Of a stretch of DNA of 64,000 nt, positions 53,002 to 62,127 are shown in pieces (the stretch's first letter is position 1; the number at the start of each line of letters is the position of its first letter). Both the position numbers and the translations under genes were made by a program. The DNA is from Acidobacteriota bacterium (GTDB lineage: Bacteria; Acidobacteriota; Holophagae; Holophagales; Holophagaceae), in assembly GCA_016195985.1 (NCBI GenBank), contig JACPYP010000011.1, positions 558,001 through 622,000 on the forward strand, read 5' to 3'. The notes under the pieces are model-generated. The model did no database searches, was not told the DNA's origin, and was given only the letters and a program-made list of their open reading frames with translations.

Positions 53002-53898
53002 CTACAGCCCGCCCCGCAGGTTCGCGAAGGTGCGCCAGCCATTCTCGGCGGGCTTCAGCAGGGCCACCAGGCGCCCTTCGTGCAAGGCCCGCAGCGGCGC
53101 GCCAGGGTCAGGGAAGCCCTCCGGCAGGGTCCAGGCCGGGGGATGGGTGCCGCCCGCGCCGATGGTCCGGCCATGGCCCAGGTGATCCGCCTCCTCCTCC
53201 GTGAGGTCCCGGAAGGGGCACCAGGGCAGCAGATCCGCGCCCTTCAGAAGCTGTTCATGGCCTGCGCCGGGATCGGCCCAGGGACCGATGGCCGTGCGGC
53301 GCAGCGCCGAAAGATGGGCCCCGCACCCCAAGGCGCGGCCCAGGTCCCGGGCCAGGCTGCGCACGTAGAAACCGCCCCGGCAGGTGATCTCCAGCCGGCT
53401 GGCCCGTGGCAGATCATGGCTGAGCCACCGGGCCGACAACAGGAAGACACGGCTGGGCTTCATGAGGACGATCTCGCCGCGGTGGGCCTTCTTGTAGGCG
53501 GCCTCTCCATCGATCTTCTTGGCGCTGGTGGCCGGAGGCACCTGGTCGGTCCAGCCCAGGAAGGGCGCCAGGGCCGCGTCCAGGGCCGAGGGGGAGAGTT
53601 CCGCGACCACCCCATCGCCCAGGGGCAGGCCCAGGTGATCGCAGGTGTCCGTCTCCTGGCCCCAGGCCACTTCGGCCACATAGGTCTTGGGCAGGGGGTG
53701 CATCAGTTCCATGAGTCGCGTGGCCTGGCCCGCCAGCACCAGCAGCAGGCCGTCGGCAAAGGGATCCAAGGTGCCGCCGTGGCCCAGGGCCAGTTTCTTC
53801 TGCCCGGCCTCGAAGGCCCGCCGCTTGAAACCCCGGATCACGTCAAAACTGCTCTGCCCCACGGTTTTGTGGACGAGATGGATGCCCGATTCGACCAT
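53002..53898 (-). CDS. truB: tRNA pseudouridine(55) synthase
   Basis: TruB makes pseudouridine 55 in the T-loop. The 298-residue protein contains KLALGHGGTLDPFADGLLLV with the catalytic aspartate, ATRLMELMHPLPKTYVAEV, VPPATSAKKIDGEAAYKKA, and the CRGGFYVRSLARDLG block. Its ATG overlaps the rbfA stop as ATGA, the common rbfA-truB arrangement. Confidence 0.96.
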   Translation of the reverse strand: MVESGIHLVHKTVGQSSFDVIRGFKRRAFEAGQKKLALGHGGTLDPFADGLLLVLAGQATRLMELMHPLPKTYVAEVAWGQETDTCDHLGLPLGDGVVAELSPSALDAALAPFLGWTDQVPPATSAKKIDGEAAYKKAHRGEIVLMKPSRVFLLSARWLSHDLPRASRLEITCRGGFYVRSLARDLGRALGCGAHLSALRRTAIGPWADPGAGHEQLLKGADLLPWCPFRDLTEEEADHLGHGRTIGAGGTHPPAWTLPEGFPDPGAPLRALHEGRLVALLKPAENGWRTFANLRGGL

Positions 53899-54308
53899 CA
53901 GGCTTCCGGCGCGTCCGTTTCGGGCGCCGTCTCCGGCACCGCGGGCCGGGCGGCCCGCTCCTTCTCGATTTCCGAGAGGAGGGTCTCCATGTGGTTGCCC
54001 TCTTCCAGGGTGCCGTCGGGGAAGAAGCGCAGCTCCGGCACCCGCTTCATCTTGAGGCGCGAGGCCAGCTGGCTGCGGAGGAAGCCCGCCGCGCGGCCCA
54101 GGGCCTTTCGCGTAAGGCCGTCCTGGGCCTCCTGATCGCCGCCGTTGGCGGGCAGCACGGTGAAATACACCCGCGCCACACTGCGGTCCGGCGAGAGGCG
54201 CACCGCCGTGAGGGTGAGGAAACCCAGTTCTGGGTCGCGCAGCTCGCGCTGCACCAGCGTCGACAGGAGGAAGTGGATCTGGTCTTCAAGGCGTTCGGGG
54301 CGTTGCAT
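53898..54308 (-). CDS. rbfA: 30S ribosome-binding factor
   Basis: RbfA binds the 30S subunit late in maturation and matters in cold. The 136-residue protein has the KH-like fold: LVQRELRDPELGFLTLTAVR, DRSVARVYFTVL, RSQLASRLKMKRVPELRFFP. The ATG at 54308 follows AAGGA; the longer frame would start within the divergent gene's leader. A 30-residue acidic-Pro tail extends the usual length. nusA and infB are not in the window. Confidence 0.95.
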   Translation of the reverse strand: MQRPERLEDQIHFLLSTLVQRELRDPELGFLTLTAVRLSPDRSVARVYFTVLPANGGDQEAQDGLTRKALGRAAGFLRSQLASRLKMKRVPELRFFPDGTLEEGNHMETLLSEIEKERAARPAVPETAPETDAPEA

Positions 54309-54412
54309 GAGATTCCTTTTCAAGGTCCATTCTACCCGACCCGGCTCCCTCCCCTTCGGTGCAACGCCGGACCGCATCCCTGGATACCCTGGAGCATTCG
54401 AAGGGTAGTGAT

Positions 54413-55138
54413 TTGGCCGAGTGGTTTGAAGGATGGTTTGACGAGGATTACGCGCAGCTCTACGCCCACCGGGACGCCGAGGAGGCGCGGGTGGCCGTGA
54501 GCCGGGCCCTGCGTGTGGCCCCTGAACTGAATGAAGGCCCCGTGCTGGATCTGGCCTGCGGCGCGGGCCGCCACCTGGAAATCCTGCGCCGCGCGAACCC
54601 TCTGGCCTTCGGCATGGACCTTTCCCGCACGCTGCTCGGCATGGCGCCCAGCGGCCTCCGGCCCTGGCTGCTGCGGGGCGACATGCGGCGCCTGCCGTTG
54701 AAACCAGGCTCCCTCCGGGGCATCTGCCTCTGGTTTACCCCCTTCGGCTATTTCTCCGACGAGGAGAACCGGGCCCTCATGCTCAGCCTGGGGGCCACCC
54801 TGGGGAACGGGGGAGTCCTGATCATGGACTATTTCAACGCCGGCCTGCTGACGCGGACCCTGATCCCCGAAAACACCATCGAGCGGGGCGGCATCCGCGC
54901 CCAGAGCCGCCGGGCGCTGGAAGGCGACCGCCTGGTGAAACGCATGGTGCTCACCCACCTGGATACGGGGGAAGTCCGCGATGTCCAGGAGAGCGTTCGC
55001 CTCTACGCCCCGGATGAGCTCCAGGAAATGGCGGTCCGTGCAGGTCTGCGGCTGCGCCGCGTCCTGGGCACCTATGCAGGCGAAGCGTTCACGGAAGACA
55101 GCCCGCGCTGGATCGGCATTTTCGAAAAGGCCTGGTGA
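54413..55138 (+). CDS. class I SAM-dependent methyltransferase
   Basis: The 241-residue protein has the SAM motif VLDLACGAGRHLEIL near residue 47 and the downstream GDMRRLPLKPGSLRGI. The opening AEWFEGWFDEDYAQLYAHRD is typical of a group of uncharacterised methyltransferases. TTG at 54413 is chosen because AAGGG lies seven bases upstream and the start fits relatives; GTG at 54359 would extend it. The methyl acceptor is unknown. It is divergent from rbfA. Confidence 0.85.
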   Translation: MAEWFEGWFDEDYAQLYAHRDAEEARVAVSRALRVAPELNEGPVLDLACGAGRHLEILRRANPLAFGMDLSRTLLGMAPSGLRPWLLRGDMRRLPLKPGSLRGICLWFTPFGYFSDEENRALMLSLGATLGNGGVLIMDYFNAGLLTRTLIPENTIERGGIRAQSRRALEGDRLVKRMVLTHLDTGEVRDVQESVRLYAPDELQEMAVRAGLRLRRVLGTYAGEAFTEDSPRWIGIFEKAW

Positions 55139-55212
55139 TCCGCCGTCCCTGGCCATAGCCGACCCGCCGATCTTCCGTCAGAATGGAGCCAACCTCGAAC
55201 TCAGGAGCAGCC

Positions 55213-56409
55213 ATGGGCTTCCAATCGGTGCGCGATCTCAACGTCAAGGGCCACCGGGTCTTCCTCCGGGCGGATCTCAACGTGCCCTTGAAGGAGGGGA
55301 AGATCACCGATGCCACCCGCATCAAGGAGACCCTGCCCACCCTGAAGTGCCTGCTGGACGGTGGCGCCTCCGTGGTGATGGCCTCCCACCTGGGGCGGCC
55401 TGAGGGCAAGGGCTTCGAGGCCGCCTACAGCGCCGCCCCCGTGGCCGCCTGGCTGAAGGAGCAGGGCTTCGACTGCAAGCTCGCCAGCTACGTGAACGGA
55501 CCGGCGGTGGAAGCCGAAGCTGCGGCCCTGAAGCCCGGCCAGGTGCTGCTGCTGGAGAACCTGCGCTTCGAGAAGGGCGAGACCAAGAACAAGGAGGACT
55601 TCGCCGCGGATCTGGCGAAGCTCGCGGACACCTACGTGAACGATGCCTTCGGATCGGCCCATCGGGCCCACGCCTCCGTCAGCGGCATGGTGGGGCACTT
55701 CCCCAAGGACCGCGTGGCCGCGGGCTTCCTCATGGAGAAGGAGCTGAAAGCCCTGGGCCGCGTCACCGACAACCCCGACAAGCCCCTGGTGGTGATCTTC
55801 GGCGGCGCCAAGGTGAGCGACAAGATCGAACTCATCCAGAACTTCCTGGGCAGGGCCGACGCCATCCTCATCGGCGGCGCCATGAGCTACACCTTCCTCA
55901 AGGCCCAGGGCTTCCAGATCGGCAAGAGCCTCTGCGAGGACGACAAGCTGGAGATGTCCCTGGATCTGCTGAAACAGGCCCAGGCCAAGGGCACCCGCCT
56001 GCTGCTCCCCCTGGACCACGTGGCCGCCGCCGAATTCAAGGAGGATGCGGACTGCGCGATCACGACGGACCAGAACATTCCCTCCGACCGCATGGCCCTG
56101 GACATCGGCCCTGAAACCGTCGCCGTCTATGCCGCCGAGATCCGGGCCGCCAAGACGCTGCTCTGGAACGGCCCCATGGGCGTCTTCGAGATGGCCCCCT
56201 TCGCCAGCGGCACCCTCACCATGGCCGAGGAACTGGCCGAGGCCGCGGGCAAGGGCGCCTTCGTGCTGGTGGGCGGTGGCGACAGCGTGGCCGCCGTGAA
56301 CAAGGCCCAGGTGGCCGACCGCATGAGCCACGTATCCACGGGCGGAGGCGCCAGCCTGGAATTCCTCAGCGGCCTCGATCTGCCGGGCGTGGCCGCGCTA
56401 CAGCGCTGA
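55213..56409 (+). CDS. pgk: phosphoglycerate kinase
   Basis: Pgk transfers phosphate between 1,3-bisphosphoglycerate and ADP. The 398-residue protein has [47 protein letters not shown], the hinge [17 protein letters not shown] and the nucleotide block GPMGVFEM and [14 protein letters not shown] at 55213 preceded by AGGAG. tpiA lies 1.5 kb downstream with unrelated genes between, so glycolytic genes here are close but not a strict operon. Confidence 0.97.
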   Translation: MGFQSVRDLNVKGHRVFLRADLNVPLKEGKITDATRIKETLPTLKCLLDGGASVVMASHLGRPEGKGFEAAYSAAPVAAWLKEQGFDCKLASYVNGPAVEAEAAALKPGQVLLLENLRFEKGETKNKEDFAADLAKLADTYVNDAFGSAHRAHASVSGMVGHFPKDRVAAGFLMEKELKALGRVTDNPDKPLVVIFGGAKVSDKIELIQNFLGRADAILIGGAMSYTFLKAQGFQIGKSLCEDDKLEMSLDLLKQAQAKGTRLLLPLDHVAAAEFKEDADCAITTDQNIPSDRMALDIGPETVAVYAAEIRAAKTLLWNGPMGVFEMAPFASGTLTMAEELAEAAGKGAFVLVGGGDSVAAVNKAQVADRMSHVSTGGGASLEFLSGLDLPGVAALQR

Positions 56410-56436
56410 GCCCCGGCGCCGCCTTTCCATCTCCCG

Positions 56437-56961
56437 TCAGGGCGCCTCGGGCAGCGTGTATTCCATTGCATAGCTGTGCTGCCCGTCCCTGATGGTGATG
56501 GCCAGATGTCCGCTGAGGCCCTTCAGGCCCTCCGTGCCGGAATCGGGAATCACGACCACCCGCCATTCGCCGGGCACCCCGTTGGACATCAAGGCGCTGT
56601 GCTGGAGCAGGAAGGATCCGCTGCGGCCCTGCAATGTACCCCGCACCTGCTCGATGGCCGTGTAGCCGCCCGACCCCTTCACACCGGTCATGGCGGCCAG
56701 CATCTCCCCTTCGCTGACCGCCTCCAGATCGCCGTGGAACCGCTTGTCGATGGACATGCGGCCCGGGGCCCACACGCCCTTCCTGGCGCCTTCGGTGAGA
56801 GGCGACACCTTCACGTCGAAATGGCCTTTTGCCGTGGCCTTCATGGGAATCTCCTTGGTCGGGGCTGCGGGGATCGAAACAGGGGCAGGCTGCTGGCCGC
56901 GGGCCCAGCCGGAGCTGGTCAAGAGCGCGAGGACGGCCTGCCTGGCCAGATGGCGTGTCAT
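56437..56961 (-). CDS. DUF3224 protein, with possible signal peptide
   Basis: The last 135 residues match DUF3224: [46 protein letters not shown] and [11 protein letters not shown]. Two starts each have a ribosome site. The ATG at 56961 (after GGAG) adds a weak signal peptide [20 protein letters not shown], exporting the protein. The internal ATG at 56844 (after AAGGAG, six bases) gives the family-standard cytoplasmic form. Function unknown; the fold is related to small ligand-binding beta barrels. Confidence 0.8.
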   Translation of the reverse strand: MTRHLARQAVLALLTSSGWARGQQPAPVSIPAAPTKEIPMKATAKGHFDVKVSPLTEGARKGVWAPGRMSIDKRFHGDLEAVSEGEMLAAMTGVKGSGGYTAIEQVRGTLQGRSGSFLLQHSALMSNGVPGEWRVVVIPDSGTEGLKGLSGHLAITIRDGQHSYAMEYTLPEAP

Positions 56962-57056
56962 GGAGTCTCCACGGGAAGGTGCCCGGATGCCAAGATGGGC
57001 TGCCAGTTCCTAGGCGTATTGTAGAAACGCGACATTCATTCAGGAGGGCGGCGCCG

Positions 57057-57866
57057 GTGGCGAAACCCGTGGCATGGCGCCCGAGGGGCGTGATCCAGGG
57101 CGAGGCCCTACGCCGTCAATCCCCGGCGGGACGCTTTCTGGCGGAGGGCCCCCTGGCCGAATTCGTCGAACATTTCTGGACCGTGGCCTGGGATCTGCGG
57201 GGACAGCCGGCCGCCACCCGGGAGACCCTGCCCCATCCTTCCGTCCATCTGGTGATCGAGCCGGGGCGGTCTGGCCTCGCGGGCGTTCAATCCAAGCGGT
57301 TCATCCGCACCCTGGAGGGCCGCGGCCGGGTGCTGGGCGTGAAATTCCATCCTGGCTGCTTCCGCCCTTTCTGGGGCCGCCCCATCCATGAATTGACCGA
57401 CCGGATTCTCCCCCTTGGAGAAGCTTTCGGGCGGGATGGAGAGGCGCTGGAAGACGCCGTGCTCGCCTGCGGTCCGGATACGGCGGCCGGACTGGCCCAG
57501 GTGGAAGCCTTCCTCCTGGCGCGCCTGCCGCCGCCGGATCCCAAAGCCCGGCTGGCCCGCCAGCTGGTGGCCCGCATCCTGGAAGACCGGGCCCTCACCC
57601 AGGCCGAAGCCGTGGCGCGGGAGGCGGGCATGAGCCTGCGCTCCCTGCAGCGGCTGTTTTCGGACCAGGTCGGCGTGAGCCCCAAATGGGTGATCCAGCG
57701 GTACCGGCTGCACGAGGCCATGGAGCGGCTGGAAACGGATCCCTCCGTGGACCTGCCGGCTCTGGCGCTCGCCTTGGGCTACTTCGACCAGGCCCATTTC
57801 ATCCGCGCCTTCAAGCGTTTCCTGGGAAGAACGCCCGGCGGGTATGCCAGGGCCTCCGAAGGCTGA
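57057..57866 (+). CDS. AraC-family transcriptional regulator
   Basis: The 269-residue protein has a C-terminal AraC/XylS double helix-turn-helix (MSLRSLQRLFSDQVGVSPKW and LPALALALGYFDQAHFIRAF). The N-terminal half begins with a DUF6597-like domain (AEFVEHFWTVAWDLRG, LPHPSVHLVIEPG) usual in regulators of transport or antioxidant genes. GTG at 57057 has AGGAGG upstream. It is divergent from the DUF3224 gene by 95 bp, so it may regulate it. Confidence 0.9.
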   Translation: MAKPVAWRPRGVIQGEALRRQSPAGRFLAEGPLAEFVEHFWTVAWDLRGQPAATRETLPHPSVHLVIEPGRSGLAGVQSKRFIRTLEGRGRVLGVKFHPGCFRPFWGRPIHELTDRILPLGEAFGRDGEALEDAVLACGPDTAAGLAQVEAFLLARLPPPDPKARLARQLVARILEDRALTQAEAVAREAGMSLRSLQRLFSDQVGVSPKWVIQRYRLHEAMERLETDPSVDLPALALALGYFDQAHFIRAFKRFLGRTPGGYARASEG

Positions 57867-57941
57867 TAGCCTCAAGGTTTCCGCCCCCGGGCCACGGGCC
57901 CTGCCAAAGGCAGGCGCTGGTGCGGCCCCTCAGGAGATTCC

Positions 57942-58676
57942 ATGCGCTGTGTCGTCGCCAACTGGAAGATGAACCTGGCCTCCGAAGAGGCCCGCTCCTT
58001 CTGCGAGGATCTGCTCGGGCGTTTCACGCCCAAGGCAGGCACCGAGGTCGGCATCGCCCCTCCCTTCACCCTCCTGCACCAGGTGAGCGGCCTCCTGCGT
58101 CCCAAGGGCGTCATGGTGTTCGGGCAGAACGGCCATGCGGAGGCCAAGGGCGCCTTCACGGGCGAGGTTTCCATGCCCCAGCTGCGGGATGCAGGCTGTT
58201 CCGGCGTCATTCTCGGCCACAGCGAACGCCGCCAGTTCTTCGGTGAAACCGACGCCGCCCTGGCCAAGAAGACCAAGGCCGCCTGGCAGTGGGACCTGCT
58301 GCCCCTGCTCTGCATCGGCGAGACGCTCGACCAGCGCGACGCGGGCCAGACCCTCCAGGTGCTTGGACAGCAGCTGTCCATCCTGGCCGAGACCGGCCCC
58401 GGGCCCCTGTGGGTGGCCTATGAGCCCGTGTGGGCCATCGGCACCGGCCGCCGCGCGGAAGCCCAGCAGGTGCGCGAAGCCCATGCCTTCATCCGCGGGG
58501 AGCTGGACCGGCTGCTCCCGGGTTCGGATTACGAAGTGCCCATCCTCTACGGCGGCAGCGTCACCCCTGAAAGCTTCCCCGAACTGCTGGGCATCCCCGA
58601 AGTGGCCGGCGGCCTGGTGGGCGGCGCCAGCCTGGATCCCCAGAAGTTCGCGCAGCTGGTGAAGCAGGCGAACTGA
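57942..58676 (+). CDS. tpiA: triosephosphate isomerase
   Basis: TpiA interconverts glyceraldehyde-3-phosphate and dihydroxyacetone phosphate. The 244-residue protein has the substrate lysine in VVANWKMN, the catalytic histidine in ILGHSERRQFFGET, the catalytic glutamate in VAYEPVWAIGTGRRA, and the phosphate-binding loop LYGGSVTPE. The stop is followed by a convergent zinc-ribbon gene. Confidence 0.97.
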   Translation: MRCVVANWKMNLASEEARSFCEDLLGRFTPKAGTEVGIAPPFTLLHQVSGLLRPKGVMVFGQNGHAEAKGAFTGEVSMPQLRDAGCSGVILGHSERRQFFGETDAALAKKTKAAWQWDLLPLLCIGETLDQRDAGQTLQVLGQQLSILAETGPGPLWVAYEPVWAIGTGRRAEAQQVREAHAFIRGELDRLLPGSDYEVPILYGGSVTPESFPELLGIPEVAGGLVGGASLDPQKFAQLVKQAN

Positions 58677-58687
58677 CCCCAGCGATT

Positions 58688-59440
58688 TTATTTCCGGTCC
58701 AGGAACAGCTCGGCCACTTCCACGGCCAGACCCAGCAAGCCCGCGCTGCTGAGCCAGTGGCCTTCCCCGTTCATCTGCTGCCGGAACTCATAGGAGGAGG
58801 CGGGATGCATGGGCACCGGCGCCGTAGCCTGGCGCTTGGCTTCTTTCAGTTCCTCGATCTCCAGCTCGCGGGCCCGGTCCAGGCCCCCGCCCGCGACAAA
58901 AGCCAGCACCCGGCGCAGCTCGTCCTTGTCGAACCAGACGCCGTGCGCTTTGCAGACATCCAGCACCACGCCGGACCGCCGGGCGTAGTTCACGCGGTTC
59001 ATGCGCTGGGCGCAGGCGGGACAAGGCCGGTACTGCACGGCCTCAAGCGAGGCCTTGGGCGGTGCGACCGGTGCGGCTGGCGCAGGCAGCGCCCCCAACA
59101 GGGCTCCCTGCCGTTCGCGGCTCGCGCCCAACTGCTCGAAGATGGCCCGGTCCAGCCAGAGGCCGCCGCAGGCCAGGCATTCCAGCAACTCCAGTTCACC
59201 CACCTTGGCGGCGGCCAGGGGCTTGGCGCAGGCGGGACAGGCGGCCCCGGCCTGACCTGCGCTGGCCCGAGGCGCCACCGCGGCGCCGCAGCCGGGGCAA
59301 TGGCTGGCCGAGACCGGCACCAGCGCGAAGCAGGCTGGACAGGCCACGGTGGCCAGCTGGGCCCGGCAATAGGGACACTGGACGGCGTCCGGGGGCACCG
59401 AAGCACCGCATCCGGAACAACGGAGGGGCCGGGCCTCCAT
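58688..59440 (-). CDS. multi-zinc-ribbon protein
   Basis: The 250-residue protein starts with four short zinc-ribbon CxxC pairs (LRCSGCGASVPPDAVQCPYC, CPACFALVPVSASHCPGC), a GAACPACAK pair and two zf-TFIIB type knuckles (CLACGGLWLDRAIFEQL and CKAHGVWFDKDELRRVL). Such proteins are widespread and of unknown role. The last 60 residues are helical and amphipathic. The start overlaps the stop of the lipoprotein gene as ATGA. Confidence 0.85.
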   Translation of the reverse strand: MEARPLRCSGCGASVPPDAVQCPYCRAQLATVACPACFALVPVSASHCPGCGAAVAPRASAGQAGAACPACAKPLAAAKVGELELLECLACGGLWLDRAIFEQLGASRERQGALLGALPAPAAPVAPPKASLEAVQYRPCPACAQRMNRVNYARRSGVVLDVCKAHGVWFDKDELRRVLAFVAGGGLDRARELEIEELKEAKRQATAPVPMHPASSYEFRQQMNGEGHWLSSAGLLGLAVEVAELFLDRK

Positions 59441-60285
59441 CAGTCGTTTTTCGATGGGGCCGGAGTTCCTGACGCAGGCGGTGGCGGCGGGTCCACCGGA
59501 GGGGGCGGAGGCGTCATGCTCGGGGCGGGCATGGGCGGTTCCGCGGGCCTGTCTGCGGGCCTGGCCGTGGACTCCGCTTCCCGCGCGGACGAGGCATCGC
59601 CGTAAAAGCGCTGTTCGGTGAACCGCGTCCACCGGAAGTAGGCGGACAGCTTCTGCACCACCACCCGGGCGAACCCCTTGGCTTCTTCCTCGCGGATACG
59701 CCCGTCATCGTCGTGATAGCCCCTCGGAAGGGGGTCCATGGCCTCCACCACCTCGATGGGCTCGATGGTCTCCACCCAAAGCGGCTCGGGATTGCCCTGC
59801 TGCCGCAGGCTCACTTCGGCCCGCACCACCTGGGGCCAGTAGCCCAGCCGGTCCCGGACCCGCTCCTGATGCATGGCGGCGTGGCTGCCCACCCAGAGCC
59901 CCCAGAAGAGGCCGTCCACGGCGCCCCAGCCCCGGTTGCCGGAAATGGCGCTGAGGGTTCCCACGGCGATGCCCGTGGCCACACCGATGGCGGCGGGAGA
60001 CGTCTCGCCCGGAGCCGGCGCGATTTCGCGGATGGCCACCTGGAGTTCGGCGGCGCCCACGGGAGGTGTCACCCCATCGGGCACCACCACCACGCGGGTG
60101 GCAAGCCGGGCCCGCAGCGCCGAGCCGTACTCCTTCTCGTAGCCATCCCGGCCCTGAAGCTGGGAAGGCATGGACACGGACACGCGGACGGGCACGGGTC
60201 TCTGGCGGAAGGCTTCCACGTCGGGCCTGGTGCAGCCGAAAGCGAAGAGAACTGGGATGGCAAGCAGCCAGGAAGCGCGCCTCAT
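59440..60285 (-). CDS. lipoprotein of unknown function
   Basis: The 281-residue protein has a lipoprotein signal (MRRASWLLAIPVLFAFGC). The middle contains a glycine-rich stretch (GVATGIAVGTLSAISGN), possibly membrane-inserting, and a domain ending in the block FARVVVQKLSAYFRWTRFTE. The C-terminus is Pro/Ala-rich and low complexity. I do not recognise the family. It is coupled to the zinc-ribbon gene. Confidence 0.7.
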   Translation of the reverse strand: MRRASWLLAIPVLFAFGCTRPDVEAFRQRPVPVRVSVSMPSQLQGRDGYEKEYGSALRARLATRVVVVPDGVTPPVGAAELQVAIREIAPAPGETSPAAIGVATGIAVGTLSAISGNRGWGAVDGLFWGLWVGSHAAMHQERVRDRLGYWPQVVRAEVSLRQQGNPEPLWVETIEPIEVVEAMDPLPRGYHDDDGRIREEEAKGFARVVVQKLSAYFRWTRFTEQRFYGDASSAREAESTARPADRPAEPPMPAPSMTPPPPPVDPPPPPASGTPAPSKND

Positions 60286-60377
60286 GGGAGACCTCCGGGG
60301 CCTAGTGTGCGGCCGGGAACACAGGGTGTCCAGAATCGTCCGCCGGGCCCCAGATAGAATGATGAACCGAGGCCCTC

Positions 60378-61409
60378 ATGCTGATTCTCATGGAACCCCA
60401 CGCCACGCCGGACCAGGTGCAGGAAGTCCTGGCCCTGATGGAGGCCGCGGGCATCCGCTGCCAGGTGAACGAGACTCCGGAATCGCTCAGCATCGTCGCG
60501 CCCAATGCCTCCAAGGCCCTCAAGCCCGACCGCATCGAACCGCTGGCGGGAGTGCGGCGCGTGGTCCCCATCACCAGCCCCTACAAGCTGGCCAGCGCCG
60601 ATGCGGTGACTGACCGCACCGTGGTGGACGTGGCAGGGGTGAAGATCGGCGGGCCGGAGCTGGCCCTGGTGGGTGGCCCCTGCGGCGTGGAAAGCCGGGA
60701 ACAGCTCTTCACCGTGGCCCGCTACGTGGCCGAGGCCGGCGTGAAGCTGCTGCGGGCCGGGGCCTACAAGCCGCGCACCAGCCCCTACGCCTTCCAGGGC
60801 CTGGGGCTCGAAGGGCTGCGCCTCCTGGAAGAAGCCCGCGCCGAGTTCGGCCTGGGCATCGTTACCGAGGCCACGGAGGTGGAGACCTTCGATGCCGTGG
60901 AGCGCAGCGCCGACATGGTGCAAATCGGCGCCCGCAACATGCAGAATTTCGCGCTGCTGCGCCGGGCGGGGCGCTGCGGCAAGCCGGTGCTGCTCAAGCG
61001 CGGCCCCTCGGCCACCTTGGAAGAGTGGCTGTACGCGGCCGAGTACGTGCTGGGCGAGGGGAACCGCAACCTGGTGCTGTGCGAGCGCGGCATCCGCACC
61101 TGGTCCGACCATGCCCGCAACACCCTGGACGTAAGCGTGGTCCCCGCAGCCAAAGCCCTCACCCACTTGCCCGTGATGGTGGATCCCAGCCACGCCACAG
61201 GGCGCCGGGATCTGGTCATCCCCTGCGGGCTTGCCGGCGTGGCCGCCGGTGCCGACGGCCTGCTGGTGGAGACCCACTGCCATCCGGAAAAGGCCCTCAG
61301 CGACGGGCCGCAGGCCCTGGTCCCTTCCGACTTCATCCGCCTGGTGGCCCAGGCAGGAGCCGTGCACCAGGCCCTGCGGACACCCAGTCCGACTGGGCTC
61401 TGGATGTAG
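60378..61409 (+). CDS. aroF: 3-deoxy-7-phosphoheptulonate synthase (AroF type)
   Basis: This enzyme joins phosphoenolpyruvate and erythrose-4-phosphate at the start of the shikimate pathway. The 343-residue protein has an N-terminal ferredoxin-like regulatory domain (LILMEPHATPDQVQEVLALM) and the TIM-barrel motifs LVGGPCGVESREQL, LRAGAYKPRTSPYAFQG, and MVDPSHATGRRDLV, VETHCHPEKALSDGPQAL. This is the Thermotoga-like form, regulated through the N-terminal domain by aromatic amino acids. ATG at 60378. It is divergent from the lipoprotein gene. Confidence 0.95.
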   Translation: MLILMEPHATPDQVQEVLALMEAAGIRCQVNETPESLSIVAPNASKALKPDRIEPLAGVRRVVPITSPYKLASADAVTDRTVVDVAGVKIGGPELALVGGPCGVESREQLFTVARYVAEAGVKLLRAGAYKPRTSPYAFQGLGLEGLRLLEEARAEFGLGIVTEATEVETFDAVERSADMVQIGARNMQNFALLRRAGRCGKPVLLKRGPSATLEEWLYAAEYVLGEGNRNLVLCERGIRTWSDHARNTLDVSVVPAAKALTHLPVMVDPSHATGRRDLVIPCGLAGVAAGADGLLVETHCHPEKALSDGPQALVPSDFIRLVAQAGAVHQALRTPSPTGLWM

Positions 61410-61447
61410 AACGCCGACCATGGCAGACTAAGTGGTTCGGAGTTTAC

Positions 61448-61795
61448 ATGAACGGCCTTGCCATCACGTTCCTCATTCTGTTCGGCGCCCTCCTCATCGG
61501 GACGGTCCTGCTGCAGCCCGGCACCAAGGGCGGCCTGGGAGCCTCCTTCGGCGGCGGCGGCGCCAATTCGGCCTTCGGCGCGCAGGGCGCCACGCCCTTC
61601 CTCTCCAAGGCCACCTATTGGCTGGCCGGCGGCTTCCTCGCCACCACCCTGATGATCGAAGTGCTGATCATCCGCCAGAACCGCTCCGTGCTGGAAAAGA
61701 CTGCCGACAAGCCCGCGGCCGCCGCCCCCGCGCCCTTGGTTCCTGCGCCCGCGCCTGCCACCACCGTTCCCGCTCCTGCTCCTGCGAAGAAGTAG
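61448..61795 (+). CDS. secG: preprotein translocase subunit SecG
   Basis: SecG is a small component of the SecYEG channel. The 115-residue protein has two membrane helices (FLILFGALLIGTVLLQP and YWLAGGFLATTLMIEVLII) separated by the typical Gly-rich loop GGLGASFGGGGANSAFG. The last 35 residues are an Ala/Pro repeat (PAPA) not seen in short SecG. It lies 38 bp after aroF and 61 bp before a tRNA gene, a common secG-tRNA-Leu arrangement. Confidence 0.93.
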   Translation: MNGLAITFLILFGALLIGTVLLQPGTKGGLGASFGGGGANSAFGAQGATPFLSKATYWLAGGFLATTLMIEVLIIRQNRSVLEKTADKPAAAAPAPLVPAPAPATTVPAPAPAKK

Positions 61796-61856
61796 CCGCC
61801 GCGAAACGAGTCATTGACCGGGTTCGCGCTTTGCGAGACACTTGGTATTCCACGTT

Positions 61857-61942
61857 GCCCGCGTGGTGAAATTGGTAGACACGCCATCTTGAGGGGGTGG
61901 TGGCCACAAGCCGTAGCAGTTCGAGTCTGCTCGCGGGCACCA
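61857..61942 (+). tRNA. tRNA-Leu (anticodon GAG)
   Basis: GCCCGCG at the 5' end pairs with CGCGGGC before A and an encoded CCA. The D arm starts with TGGTGAAATTGGTAGACACG. The anticodon arm CCATC-TTGAGGG-GGTGG carries GAG. A long variable arm (class II) and the TTCGAGTCT T-loop follow. Length 86 bases is normal for tRNA-Leu. Confidence 0.96.
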
Positions 61943-61946
61943 AACG

Positions 61947-61976
61947 AAAGAGCGCCGGAAACGGCGCTCTTTTTTG
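61947..61976 (+). terminator. rho-independent terminator after tRNA-Leu
   Basis: AAAGAGCGCCG pairs with CGGCGCTCTTT with a GAAA tetraloop and a T-run. Confidence 0.9.
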
Positions 61977-61986
61977 TCTCCAGTTG

Positions 61987-62105
61987 TGAAAACCGCAGGA
62001 ATGCAGAGGGCCAAGAGAGCCACAGAAGCCGCAGGAAACGCCCAGTCTTTCCCTCTGTGCCTTCTGCGTGAGCTCGGCGCCCTCTGTGTTCCGCTTGTTC
62101 TGCTT
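61987..62105. repeat. decayed intergenic palindrome of CAGAGG type
   Basis: AACCGCAGGAATGCAGAGGGCC and a later CCCTCTGTG-type arm are imperfect complements, as in intergenic 'CCACAGAGG' palindromes seen in many bacteria. It fills most of the gap between tRNA-Leu and mutY. Confidence 0.45.
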
Positions 62106-62127
62106 CGGGAACTGCTAGCGTCAAAGC

